A stretch of DNA of 48,381 nt from Thermoproteota archaeon (lineage in GTDB: Archaea; Korarchaeota; Korarchaeia; Korarchaeales; JAOZGB01): assembly GCA_027491935.1 (NCBI GenBank), contig JAOZGB010000012.1, positions 1 to 48,381 of the forward strand, given 5' to 3'. Position 1 is the first letter of the stretch. Every line of letters starts with the position of its first letter. The notes under the pieces are model-generated. The model ran no database searches. It was not told where the DNA came from and saw only the letters and a program-made list of their open reading frames with translations. Positions 9,672 to 19,390 of the stretch are shown piece after piece. A program made the position numbers and the translations under genes.

Positions 9672-10601
9672 GTGTGTAATGCTATGTCCCATGTAATTAG
9701 AGATTCGAGGTCGTGGGATTACTATCGGGGGGAGGTAAAACGCAGGTCTAAAGGTAAAGAAGGTAATATATTTTCGATAGCAACTTTAGATGTGGAGACA
9801 GTATCTCCGACTTCCCCCATTATATCAGTCATTAGGAAAATGGCTGATACAGGCTTGCGGAGACTTCCGGTTGTCATTCCTTCAAGAAGGGTTTTGAAGG
9901 GAATAGTATCAGCAACTGATATAGTTAGTTTAATAGGAGGACATAAATCATCGCTGATTACGGAAAGATACGAAGGTGACATTATAAAGGCGTTAAACGC
10001 GTCAGTAGAACATATAATGACCCCCTATGATAGACTCCAAACGATCCTGCCAAACACAAGTATTAAGGAGGCTGCTGATGAGATGATTAGTCAAAATGTA
10101 GGTTCTCTGCTGATCATAGACGAAGAAGGCGTCCTTAAAGGAATAGTGTCTGAAAGGGACTTCGTGGTCAAATTACACGGTAAACACCTCGATTTTAAGG
10201 TAGACGACTACATGTCAACACATCTCGTGACATGCGATATTGGTGATTCCATAGCCGAGGCATGTAAGTTAATGGTTACTAAAGGCTATAGGAGGCTGCC
10301 CGTGCTTTCTAAAGGCAAAATTATAGGGATGACCACGGCTGGCGACGTTATATCGTTCATCTCGTCCGGCAGGATCTTCAACGCCATACATATGGGGAAA
10401 TTGGATGAAATCCTAACTTTACCTGTTGCAACCATAATGGCCAAAAACATAGTTACCATCCCACCCAGGGACACCCTAAAGCGTGCCGTCGATCTAATGA
10501 TTGATTACGGAATCGGGAGCTTGCCTGTCGTTGAAGGAGAAACCCTTATCGGAATCCTTACGGAGAGAGATATATTAGAGGCGATTGTAGGTGTGTTGTA
10601 A
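9672..10601 (+). CDS. Tandem CBS-domain protein (four CBS motifs)
   Basis: 309 aa; repeated 'GIVSATDIV', 'GIVSERDFV', 'GMTTAGDVI', 'GILTERDIL' motifs. Confidence 0.88.
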   Translation: MCNAMSHVIRDSRSWDYYRGEVKRRSKGKEGNIFSIATLDVETVSPTSPIISVIRKMADTGLRRLPVVIPSRRVLKGIVSATDIVSLIGGHKSSLITERYEGDIIKALNASVEHIMTPYDRLQTILPNTSIKEAADEMISQNVGSLLIIDEEGVLKGIVSERDFVVKLHGKHLDFKVDDYMSTHLVTCDIGDSIAEACKLMVTKGYRRLPVLSKGKIIGMTTAGDVISFISSGRIFNAIHMGKLDEILTLPVATIMAKNIVTIPPRDTLKRAVDLMIDYGIGSLPVVEGETLIGILTERDILEAIVGVL

Positions 10602-11443
10602 TGGTTGGTTGCAGCGAGTATATGGAGGAACCTCTGTTTGTAAACGTTAATGATACTTTGGCTCGAGCCAGGAATATAATGATCGAGAGGAAGGTTGATA
10701 GGCTTCTAGTAGAGGACGAAGGTAGACTCGTGGGGATCCTTACACTTAAAGATATAGCTAGGAGGCTGTTTACCTCCTCTCCCGCATGGAGGAGGCGTCC
10801 GATAGATGAAATACTTGTTGGTAGGATAATGTCTCAGAACCTTAAAACCCTACCATCAGACGCTCAGATAGCCGAGGCAGCCCGGCTGATGATCGCGGAA
10901 GATATAGGCTCCATCCCCCTTCTAGATGCCGATCAGGTAATCGGACTGGTTACTCGTATTGGAATATGCAGATACTTCATTGAACACTATGAAGGTATGT
11001 ACAAGGTGAGAGACATCATGAACAAACGATTCCCTCATGTTAAACCCACCCACACAGTGGCACATGTAATTAAATTAATGGATAAAGAAAGGTCCGATTG
11101 GGTAGCTGTTATTGACCCATCTGATAAACTTCTAGGTATTATATCAACTGAAACATTAACTTATGTATCCGTAAATCCGGAAAAAACCGAGCAGATAATC
11201 AGCATTTATGCCAGAGAAGGAAGAGAATATAAGTATCTCCCCCTCCTAACAGCAGAAGATATTATGGATAGAAATTACCCTAAGGTAGCACCTAACGGTG
11301 ACGCTGTTAAAGCTGCTGAGATACTTATTCAACCCGGGAAGGTAGTTGTCCCGGTTGTAAGTAATGAGATCCTAAGAGGGGGAGTATCCAGAAAGGAGAT
11401 TGTTAGGTGCGTCTTAAATGAAAGTGTTAAATATCATGTCTAG
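10601..11443 (+). CDS. Tandem CBS-domain protein (about four CBS motifs)
   Basis: 280 aa; 'GILTLKDIARRLF', 'GRIMSQNLKTLPSDAQIAEAARLMIAEDIGSIPLL' and similar. Start abuts or overlaps the previous stop. Confidence 0.85.
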   Translation: MVGCSEYMEEPLFVNVNDTLARARNIMIERKVDRLLVEDEGRLVGILTLKDIARRLFTSSPAWRRRPIDEILVGRIMSQNLKTLPSDAQIAEAARLMIAEDIGSIPLLDADQVIGLVTRIGICRYFIEHYEGMYKVRDIMNKRFPHVKPTHTVAHVIKLMDKERSDWVAVIDPSDKLLGIISTETLTYVSVNPEKTEQIISIYAREGREYKYLPLLTAEDIMDRNYPKVAPNGDAVKAAEILIQPGKVVVPVVSNEILRGGVSRKEIVRCVLNESVKYHV

Positions 11444-12200
11444 AAAAGTGTATACAATCCCTAAAAAATCGAATGTCGACGAAGCTCTTAGAATAATGTT
11501 TAAAAAAGACATTTCAAGGCTTATAATTTTAGAAGATGACTACCCCGTGGGTATAGTAACCATCAGGGACATCATGGATAGACTTGGTTCTTCTAGACTT
11601 AAGAACCTCCCGCCATCAAGGATTAGAATTTCAACAGTCATGAGTGAAAACTTAATAACTGTAACTCCTGATACAGATGTAAAAGAAGCTGTCAATATAA
11701 TGCTTGAAAGAAATATCTCAGGTATCCCAGTTGTTGACAGGGAAAAACTTGTCGGGATAATTACGAAGACAGACCTTATTAAACTTCTAAGAAATGAGGA
11801 GAGAGTATCCATCTCACCCGTATTCCAGAAAATAAACTTTATAGTCACACCCTTAACAAGGATTGTTCATATAAAGAGGCTTTTCCACAATTATAATCTT
11901 AAACTTGTTCCTGTTAGTGAGGAAAACAAGCTTGTAGGTTTAGTTACAGAAAGGGATCTCGCCAAAGCTTTCTATGGTATTAGGAGTACAGTGGAAGATC
12001 CTTATAAGATGGATGTGAGGGTGAGATCTTTAATTGCGGAGGATATAATGATTCAAAACCCGCCCTTTGTTGAGCAAACGACAAGCGTTGGGGAGGCTGT
12101 TAACATGATGCTGAGAAATAAGCTTCCAGGTCTCCCCGTAGTTTCAGAGCTTACTCCTATAGGTGTGATTCAGAAGGGTCACTTGTTAACTTTTCTCTAA
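11418..12200 (+). CDS. Tandem CBS-domain protein (four CBS motifs)
   Basis: 260 aa; 'IMSRKVYTIPKKSNVDEALRIMFKKDISRLIIL', 'GIITKTDLIKLL', 'GLVTERDLAKAF'. Overlaps the upstream gene by 26 nt (8 nt if ATG 11436 is used). Confidence 0.87.
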   Translation: MKVLNIMSRKVYTIPKKSNVDEALRIMFKKDISRLIILEDDYPVGIVTIRDIMDRLGSSRLKNLPPSRIRISTVMSENLITVTPDTDVKEAVNIMLERNISGIPVVDREKLVGIITKTDLIKLLRNEERVSISPVFQKINFIVTPLTRIVHIKRLFHNYNLKLVPVSEENKLVGLVTERDLAKAFYGIRSTVEDPYKMDVRVRSLIAEDIMIQNPPFVEQTTSVGEAVNMMLRNKLPGLPVVSELTPIGVIQKGHLLTFL

Positions 12201-12655
12201 GCTATATTCAACGTCTTAATTAGAGTTGAATAGTGGCTTCCAAGCCAGTAAGGACGTCTACATCTGTAACAGTAGAAGACAGTCCAGTAGCCCTCAGGAA
12301 TAGACCTTCTATCTTCGATTGGTATTTCCTCCTTAAGTTTCACTTTTAAGGGCTGGTTGCACCTTGCACATCTCGTCTTCGACAGATCTATTCTTAATTT
12401 AATCCCTAACGAGCGTGCTATATCACGCAGTATAGAGTACTGATCGGAGTGAGGAGTGTATATGACATTTAACCCCTGTAATACAGCCTTTCGATATAAT
12501 AATTTATCCCTTGTCACGAAAACCCTATTTTCTCTCTTAGCTTCCTCTATTATCTCTTCATCTTTAGAACTGCTTACAGCAATCTTAACGTCATATCCCA
12601 TTATTCTAAACATTCTTCCTGTTTTAGTTAGCATTGAGTCAAACAGAAACTTCAC
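12197..12655 (-). CDS. Mut7-C RNase domain protein with zinc ribbon
   Basis: 152 aa; 'MKFLFDSMLTKTGRMFRIMGYD', 'REN RVFVTRDKLL', C-terminal CARCNQPLK...YCYRC, typical of Mut7-C/PIN-like family. Confidence 0.85.
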   Translation of the reverse strand: MKFLFDSMLTKTGRMFRIMGYDVKIAVSSSKDEEIIEEAKRENRVFVTRDKLLYRKAVLQGLNVIYTPHSDQYSILRDIARSLGIKLRIDLSKTRCARCNQPLKVKLKEEIPIEDRRSIPEGYWTVFYCYRCRRPYWLGSHYSTLIKTLNIA

Positions 12656-12741
12656 ACGGATGAATATAACTGTGAACTTTTAACTTTTGTCGAAGGCGGC
12701 ATAGCATATAGTTTTAAATTCTGCTGTACTATTTCTGCCTG

Positions 12742-14166
12742 ATGGAGTTTGATATTGACATTGCTGAGTACATAGTTGAGGAAGGTCTTAAATCAGGGGC
12801 TAACTACGTTGAAGCGAGATTGGAACATAACATAAGTCGCAGTCTGATCGTGAAAAATGGAAACGTGGAGAGCTTACTAACTACGCAGACAAAAGGCTTG
12901 GGGGTTAGGGTACTCGCTTCGAGTGGAATGTCCTTTTTCTCATTGAATCATGGGAGCAAAAGCATGCTTAAAAGCGAAATCGAAAAGGCTATTTCAATGG
13001 CTAAAAATGTAGGGCTTAAGACAAGCAGTCCAACCAGGCTTAGTGAAGAAGAAGTCTACGAAGATAAATATAGTGCCAGCGAGGTCAAACCGCTTGCAAA
13101 CGTTGATGTTTCTGATATGCTGTCCCTTCTTTTGGATGTAGACAGAGTTACTCATGAATGTAAAGTGAAGGTTTCAAGTAGGTATGTATATTTAAAGTTA
13201 GACATGCAAAATAAATATATATTAACCAGCGAAGGTGTAAGGATATTATCACATGTACCTCGAGCCCTGATTTTCATGGCATTTACCGCTGTTCATAACG
13301 GGAAAATACTTCAAAATATGGAAGAGATAGGAGGGTCAGGTGGCTGGGAGCTTATTGAGAAAGAAGACCCTGTAACATTAGCTAGCGACATGGTAGCATC
13401 CCTGTCTAAAAGTCTTATTGAAGGTGAGAAATCACCGACTGGTGTGATGGATGTAGTCCTCGGAGGAGATGTTGTAGGCCTTGCTGTCCATGAATCTGTA
13501 GGGCACCCGTACGAAGCAGATCGAATACTCGGTAGGGAGGCCGCTCAGGCGGGGGAGTCTTTCATATCTAAAGAGATGATGGGCTTTAAGATAGGCTCTG
13601 ATGTAGATACAGTAATCGATGACCCTACTATTGAGGGTTCATACGGGTACTATCTATATGACGATGAAGGTGTAAAGGCTAGGCCTAGACATCTCATAAA
13701 GAACGGTGTGATAAATGAGTTTCTCCATAATAGGGAGACGGCAGCAACTTTTGGTGTAAAAAGTAATGCATCTGCTAGGGCGTCAAATTATGATAGGGAG
13801 CCAATAATAAGGATGGCTAACACATATATGGCTCCAGGTGACATGAGCCTTGAAGAGTTGATTGAACAGGTTTCTAATGGGATTTACATGAAAAAATTTA
13901 TGGAATGGAATATAGATGACAGAAGGTACAATATGAGATTTGTAGGTTCAGAGGCCTACTTAATAAAATCTGGAAAATTAGAAAAGCCTATAATAAAACC
14001 AATTTTAGAAATTACTACTCCTACATTTCACAAGAGCATTGCAGGGGTAGGTAAGAACCTTATCTTTAAAGCGGCCACATGCGGTAAGAGTGATCCTGCT
14101 CAAGGAGTGCCCGTTTGGACCGGGGGACCTGATATTCTCCTAAGAGAGGTGCATATAAATGGTTAA
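12742..14166 (+). CDS. tldD: TldD family metalloprotease
   Basis: 474 aa; 'HESVGHPYEADRILGREAAQAGESF' (HExxxH-type motif) and a C-terminal 'AATCGKSDPAQGVPVWTGGPDILLREVHI'. Confidence 0.9.
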   Translation: MEFDIDIAEYIVEEGLKSGANYVEARLEHNISRSLIVKNGNVESLLTTQTKGLGVRVLASSGMSFFSLNHGSKSMLKSEIEKAISMAKNVGLKTSSPTRLSEEEVYEDKYSASEVKPLANVDVSDMLSLLLDVDRVTHECKVKVSSRYVYLKLDMQNKYILTSEGVRILSHVPRALIFMAFTAVHNGKILQNMEEIGGSGGWELIEKEDPVTLASDMVASLSKSLIEGEKSPTGVMDVVLGGDVVGLAVHESVGHPYEADRILGREAAQAGESFISKEMMGFKIGSDVDTVIDDPTIEGSYGYYLYDDEGVKARPRHLIKNGVINEFLHNRETAATFGVKSNASARASNYDREPIIRMANTYMAPGDMSLEELIEQVSNGIYMKKFMEWNIDDRRYNMRFVGSEAYLIKSGKLEKPIIKPILEITTPTFHKSIAGVGKNLIFKAATCGKSDPAQGVPVWTGGPDILLREVHING

Positions 14167-15502
14167 GGCGGATCTAACTGATGAGGCTGGTGGTCTTGTT
14201 CGAAACGCTTTAAATGTAGGATTTGATGAAGCGGCCGTGAAGGTAATTGAGACTGTGGAATCACAGATAAGATTTTCGAATAATTCTATTGACATAGCAA
14301 AAAAATGGATATCCCGTAGAATCAATATTTTTGTGGCTAAAGATGGAAGAATGGCGGTCTCTACATTTGAGGATGCAAAGGCTGCACAGCGTTCTCTCGA
14401 AAAACTTCGATCCTACATAACACTCCTTCCTATCCATGAAAATTATGAATGCCTCCCCAGGGGGCCTTTCAAATATAAAAAGATCGAAGGGATTTACGAT
14501 CCTAAAATAGCTGAGCTCAGCAATGAAGCCGTGGACATGGTAAAAACTACCATCTCCTCAGCTTTAAATGCTGGCGCGGTTAGGGTAGCTGGAAGCCTCA
14601 GATGGGGGGTAAATAAAATATATCTAGCGACTTCAAGGAGCGTACGGACTGATACCAAGGAGACTTTCATAAATGTAGACGTTAGATCGTTCGTGAACAG
14701 TGAAGCTACCGGGCACGGAGATAGATGTTCCAGGTTACTTAAGGATTTTGAACCAGAAGAAGCTGGTAGAGAGTCAGGAGAGGTTGCAAGAATGTCTACG
14801 AAGAAGGGTAAAATAGATCCGGGCGTGTACGATACTGTTTTTCATCACGCGGCTGTTGCAAATATTCTCAATAATATAGCGATGGCGGCATCAGCATTCT
14901 ACGTTTCTGCAGGTTTCTCTTTCTTTAAGGGTAGGCTTGGGCAAAAAATAGCATCTGACAAGGTGACACTCATAGATAACCCCCTGTATCCGGGAGGTTT
15001 CGGCTCAAGACCATTCGACGATGAAGGTGTGCCTACTAGAAAGACTATCATAATCAAGGAAGGTCATTTAAAAACGTTCCTACACAATAGATTGACTGCG
15101 AAGGAGTTTAACACAGAAACAACAGCGAATGCTGGTTGGATATCACCGTCGGCGTGGCAGATAGAACTAAAAACTGGAGATAGTCCTATAGACGAGCTGT
15201 TGTCTCTTATAAGCAAAGGTCTAGTTGTGATGAACGCAACTTACACAAGATTTCAAAATTATCAGACTGGAGAATTCTCCTCTATAATAAGAGATGGGGT
15301 TTTCTACGTAGAAAATGGAGATATAAAATTTTCAGTAAGAAATCTAAGGTTAAGCGACAGCTTCCTTAACATTCTTAAAAATATAGTTGAAACCGGGAAG
15401 GAGAAGAGGCAGATATATCATTGGTGGCTTGAGCAAGGGATACCCGTAATTGCTCCCCCAATTCTAGTTAGAAATGTTAAATTTACGACGCCCGGGAAAT
15501 AG
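14159..15502 (+). CDS. tldE: TldE/PmbA family metalloprotease-related protein
   Basis: 447 aa; 'DNPLYPGGFGSRPFDDEGVPTRKTIIIKEGHLKTFLHNRLTAKEF'; overlaps tldD by 8 nt. Confidence 0.88.
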   Translation: MVKADLTDEAGGLVRNALNVGFDEAAVKVIETVESQIRFSNNSIDIAKKWISRRINIFVAKDGRMAVSTFEDAKAAQRSLEKLRSYITLLPIHENYECLPRGPFKYKKIEGIYDPKIAELSNEAVDMVKTTISSALNAGAVRVAGSLRWGVNKIYLATSRSVRTDTKETFINVDVRSFVNSEATGHGDRCSRLLKDFEPEEAGRESGEVARMSTKKGKIDPGVYDTVFHHAAVANILNNIAMAASAFYVSAGFSFFKGRLGQKIASDKVTLIDNPLYPGGFGSRPFDDEGVPTRKTIIIKEGHLKTFLHNRLTAKEFNTETTANAGWISPSAWQIELKTGDSPIDELLSLISKGLVVMNATYTRFQNYQTGEFSSIIRDGVFYVENGDIKFSVRNLRLSDSFLNILKNIVETGKEKRQIYHWWLEQGIPVIAPPILVRNVKFTTPGK

Positions 15503-15512
15503 GTGGTTTTAC

Positions 15513-16001
15513 ATGGCAAGTACTATGAGAGACTTGGTAAGGGTTATAGGGTCATTAAGAAAGAGAAAACAGAAACATATAGGGGTTATTGTTGACGGGC
15601 CAAATATTCTAAGAAAAGAAATCTCCGTCGATTTACTGGAGATTAAGCGGAAGCTTTCCGCCTATGGAAGAATCAGATATGCGAAGGTAATTCTTGATAA
15701 ACATGCCCCGTCTAAGCTTGTTGAAGCTGTAAATAACGCAGGCTTCGAGGCTATTATAAGTCAAGGTAAGGTAGAGGTCGAGTTTACAATAGAATCAATG
15801 GACATAATATACGATTCTGAAATAGACATCATAACACTTGTTACAAGAAGTGCCGGATTCCTCCCACTGATATATAAGGCTAAACATTTCGGGAAGGAAG
15901 TTTATGTCATCGGTGCTGAACCAGGTTTTAGTATAGCCTTGAGAAACGCTGCAGACAAAGTTATAATGTTACATGGTCAGAATAATTCAGGGGTAAAGTA
16001 A
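15513..16001 (+). CDS. NYN/LabA-like domain protein
   Basis: 'HIGVIVDGPNILRKEISVDL...DIITLVTRSAGFLPLIYKAKHFGKEVYVIGAEPGFSIALRNAAD'. ATG 15513 follows an AGGTGG ribosome-binding site; ORF opens at 15474. Confidence 0.82.
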   Translation: MASTMRDLVRVIGSLRKRKQKHIGVIVDGPNILRKEISVDLLEIKRKLSAYGRIRYAKVILDKHAPSKLVEAVNNAGFEAIISQGKVEVEFTIESMDIIYDSEIDIITLVTRSAGFLPLIYKAKHFGKEVYVIGAEPGFSIALRNAADKVIMLHGQNNSGVK

Positions 16002-16019
16002 TATTAATATAACAGATTT

Positions 16020-17114
16020 CTATGGTTCACCCTCATCTTTTTTATATACTCTTTCAAGCATTTTTTTCTTCCCTGTTATTGCTATGGCGAAACTACCTGC
16101 CGCCATCATAACACCCAGAACCACAAGAGATGAGAGATAAATTATAGAGATCTCCCCTTGAAGGAACCTTAGAAGCTGATATACTATGAAGTACAGGATA
16201 ATAGTAAGAGATACTATGAAGATCCTGTCTATGAATCCTGCGTCCTTAGCGGCGTACTTTTCTAAAACACCTCCCGTTACTGATATGACTATTCCTAGAA
16301 CTGCGAGAATAAGACCTTCCTGAAGAGTTTTTGTAAGCGCGATAATAGAGGGATATCTTACTGCAAGTTCCATTGCTCTAAAATATACATAAACAGCGGC
16401 TATAACAATGAGTATCGCGCCAACTGTAAAAGTAAACATCCCAAGCTTTCCACCAATCCAGCCTTTAAGCTCGTTAATTGTGGGCGTTAGCCCGAAACCT
16501 TTAATCATCATAAAAGCTCCCATGACACCTGCGACACTCTTCCATATATAGCCTTGGTAGCCCCAGATAGCCAGAAGCGCCGCAGAAAACATTATTAGGC
16601 CTGGTAACCCGATTGTAATCGTTCTAAGGGTGGGATCACTATAAAGCTTCTTTAAGTACCTCTTCATCAGAAAATATGTTTCCTCCAAATCTTTACTCTG
16701 CTGAACTATTATTCTACGGGGAGATATGGATGGAAAATACTCATGTAGGAGAGGTATTACAATCTCATCGTCCACGCCGTCTGACACGAGAATCGCATAG
16801 TTTGTTTTAAACCTTTCAAGTACGCTTTCTATTTGTGATCTGATTTTCTGATCAGCCCGATAATTGCTTTTGGAGTCTCCGGTAATCGTTACTATCTCTA
16901 TCTCTTTTTCAGGGTTTTCCTTTTTTAAGCGATCATATTCTCTGATAGCTCCAAATATAGCATTAGCATCGGCTTCCTCAGGGTCTGCGATAGCAAGCTC
17001 GTATGCCGCCTTTAGATTCTCATCCCTACCTATAACAGGGCCTTCTATCCCCGTTTTTTCCCCTAGATCATTATCTCTATCAACGCAAAGTACTATTATT
17101 TTATCCCCTTTCAT
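16020..17114 (-). CDS. DUF373 family membrane protein
   Basis: 364 aa; 'IIVLCVDRDNDLGEKTGIEGPVIGRDENLKAAYELAIADPEEADANAIFGAI' N-terminus and multiple C-terminal TM helices. Confidence 0.88.
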   Translation of the reverse strand: MKGDKIIVLCVDRDNDLGEKTGIEGPVIGRDENLKAAYELAIADPEEADANAIFGAIREYDRLKKENPEKEIEIVTITGDSKSNYRADQKIRSQIESVLERFKTNYAILVSDGVDDEIVIPLLHEYFPSISPRRIIVQQSKDLEETYFLMKRYLKKLYSDPTLRTITIGLPGLIMFSAALLAIWGYQGYIWKSVAGVMGAFMMIKGFGLTPTINELKGWIGGKLGMFTFTVGAILIVIAAVYVYFRAMELAVRYPSIIALTKTLQEGLILAVLGIVISVTGGVLEKYAAKDAGFIDRIFIVSLTIILYFIVYQLLRFLQGEISIIYLSSLVVLGVMMAAGSFAIAITGKKKMLERVYKKDEGEP

Positions 17115-17116
17115 AC

Positions 17117-17992
17117 TTATCCTTCCGAACTTGTTAGAATTAGTCTTAATTCTTCAAGCGAGATTTTCCCCCCGGTCATCATTTTTCTTTTCGCTTCTTC
17201 CACCTTTGCCTTCAGCAATTCCTTTACCATCATTTCTCTTTTAGTCTCCTCCTCATTTAAAAGTTCATGTATCTTTTTCTTTAACCCCTGTATTTCCTCC
17301 TTTAAAGGTTGAATTTTAGCAGAGATCTCGTCAAGCTCCTTTTCAGCGCTCTTTATCTCCTCGTTTTTCTCCTTAATCTTCTCTCTTATCCTGCCAACTT
17401 CTGTAAGTCTATTTTTTATAGCCTCTGAGAGCTCATCTATCTTCTCTGAAATTTTTTCAGCGTTTTCTCTATGTGTCTTAGCTAGTAGCTTATATTTAGC
17501 CACCTCTGTATATACCTCCAACGCTTTGCTCCTTATTTCTAAGGCCTTTTTTGCCTTTTTCATCTTCTCTTCCAGCATGAAAACTTCCATGACAGCTTTT
17601 TTCTCAAGCTCCGGATCCATCGGGTTTGTCTCTATTCTTCTTTCCCTCTCAGCGATCATTCTCTTTAATGCTCTAAGGCTGATACCCACCTCTTTCATAA
17701 GGCTGCGGTGCTCATCCATTAATTTCCTCGCTTCTTCTAGTAGCTTCCGGCTTGTTTCGATGTACTCTTTGGCTTTAGTCCTTTCTTTTTTGGCATCTTG
17801 AATGAGCTTGTTTCTCTCCTCCTTTATCTTTTCTATTTCTTCATAAATATTGTTTTTTTCTTCGTATAGTTTCCTTTTTTCCTCTACGAGCTTTCTGAAT
17901 TTTTCAAGTCTTTTCTCTTTCTCTTTATAATGTTTGGCAAGTTCGCTTTTTAGACGGTCATGTTGCTTTATAAGCTCTTCGATGTCCGTCAA
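17117..17992 (-). CDS. Coiled-coil protein, COG1340-like
   Basis: 291 aa, continuous heptad-rich helix; 'ETNPMDPELEKKAVMEVFMLEEKMKKA' and 'KMMTGGKISLEELRLIL' resemble the archaeal COG1340 family. Confidence 0.7.
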   Translation of the reverse strand: MTDIEELIKQHDRLKSELAKHYKEKEKRLEKFRKLVEEKRKLYEEKNNIYEEIEKIKEERNKLIQDAKKERTKAKEYIETSRKLLEEARKLMDEHRSLMKEVGISLRALKRMIAERERRIETNPMDPELEKKAVMEVFMLEEKMKKAKKALEIRSKALEVYTEVAKYKLLAKTHRENAEKISEKIDELSEAIKNRLTEVGRIREKIKEKNEEIKSAEKELDEISAKIQPLKEEIQGLKKKIHELLNEEETKREMMVKELLKAKVEEAKRKMMTGGKISLEELRLILTSSEG

Positions 17993-18056
17993 GCCACCTC
18001 ACATTGTTTTTTAAAATAGTGGCGGAGGAACTTTCTAAAAAGATTTCCCTGAAAAG

Positions 18057-19196
18057 GTGATACAACTGGAGGTATTGTCGAAGTTTTCTACGTCATTTAA
18101 CAAATATACGGGTGTCGGTCCTGAAATTCTACAGCTTTCCCAAGTATTGGCGATATTCGAGATTCAAGCCAGAAAGAAGCCAGTATGGCCTAGATCTTCC
18201 TTATATAGGTGTTTGATCGGGATAGCATCTATATATGCTGACAGGTCTAAAATGCCAGCCATAAGCCCCTCAGCGATATATTTTGCAGACACTTTGATTT
18301 CTATTCTTACAAATAAGCAAGGCATCCTCTATTTTGACAATAGCATAAAACTTCTAAGTGTCCAGTCTGTTTTAGTAAATCCCGACTTTGAATCTTGGAT
18401 TTACAAAGTAAGAATCAGTAAGGAGGCAGAGGAAATGGTCTCTGATCTAGTTTCAAATGTAAAAATATCCGAAGAAAGATTATTGATAGATACAATACTT
18501 GTTTTAGCTACTTTACACTCTTACCTAACACATTCAACACTGATTGGTGAAAAAAACATATCAAAAGCTTTGCAACTGGTCGAGAGGCTATACTCAGTAG
18601 ACTTAAATACTCTCAAAGCAATCACAGCCTTCCGGAGAATTATAGCAGAACTCATTCCCAAAATGCCAAGTTACAAATGCGAACCGGAACTATCAAGGAT
18701 ATTAAGAGAGATTCGTGGGAAGCTGTCCGTCCCATCCGGCGACATAAGAGACCTATTTAGGCAAGATGGCGGTAGATACTCCGTTTACTATGGTTTTGAA
18801 ACGCTCTTGTACTTAGTGTTGAATAAGCCTATAATTACTGTGCTTGATTTCGAGATATACTCGAACCTGTTATCAAAACTACTTAAGTTAGATGTGAAAA
18901 ACCTCAGAGATTTCCAGCTCTACATCCAAAAGGTAAAAGTCAGCAAAGAGTACATGGAACTTATTATAAAATTCAAAAAGGAACTGATCAGTTATTTACT
19001 TACAAGGTTCAACCGTAGGCAGATATTATTTGAGCATTCCCTAACTGCTTCCCGTATCATAAACTTATTACTATTTCTTTCAACAGCAGTATTATACACT
19101 AATCATGAGCAAGAGATGGCTATAGAGTATTTCCCCAGAGCCTTCGCACTATTTGAAGAAATGGTGGAGGCTTTGGAATCTACTCGAATTGAATGA
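18057..19196 (+). CDS. Hypothetical, predominantly alpha-helical protein
   Basis: 379-aa ORF opening with GTG, filling the space between two minus-strand genes; no family recognised. Confidence 0.65.
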   Translation: MIQLEVLSKFSTSFNKYTGVGPEILQLSQVLAIFEIQARKKPVWPRSSLYRCLIGIASIYADRSKMPAISPSAIYFADTLISILTNKQGILYFDNSIKLLSVQSVLVNPDFESWIYKVRISKEAEEMVSDLVSNVKISEERLLIDTILVLATLHSYLTHSTLIGEKNISKALQLVERLYSVDLNTLKAITAFRRIIAELIPKMPSYKCEPELSRILREIRGKLSVPSGDIRDLFRQDGGRYSVYYGFETLLYLVLNKPIITVLDFEIYSNLLSKLLKLDVKNLRDFQLYIQKVKVSKEYMELIIKFKKELISYLLTRFNRRQILFEHSLTASRIINLLLFLSTAVLYTNHEQEMAIEYFPRAFALFEEMVEALESTRIE

Positions 19197-19386
19197 TGAA
19201 TATGTCCTTGCATGCCCTAACACTTTCGTAAGGAATTGTTACCTCTTCCTTATTTGGCCTTCTAACCACTATTCCAGCGATCCGGTGTTCAACATCGTCG
19301 TAGATGAAATCAACTGCGATACCAATCTTTCTTCCATCCATGGAGTAAACTTCTTTATCATACATGGCTGAGACTCTTATAGGCAT
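19180..19386 (-). CDS. PRC-barrel domain protein
   Basis: 68 aa; 'VYSMDGRKIGIAVDFIYDDVEHRIAGIVVRRPN'. Confidence 0.78.
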   Translation of the reverse strand: MPIRVSAMYDKEVYSMDGRKIGIAVDFIYDDVEHRIAGIVVRRPNKEEVTIPYESVRACKDIFIIQFE

Positions 19387-19390
19387 ATTA

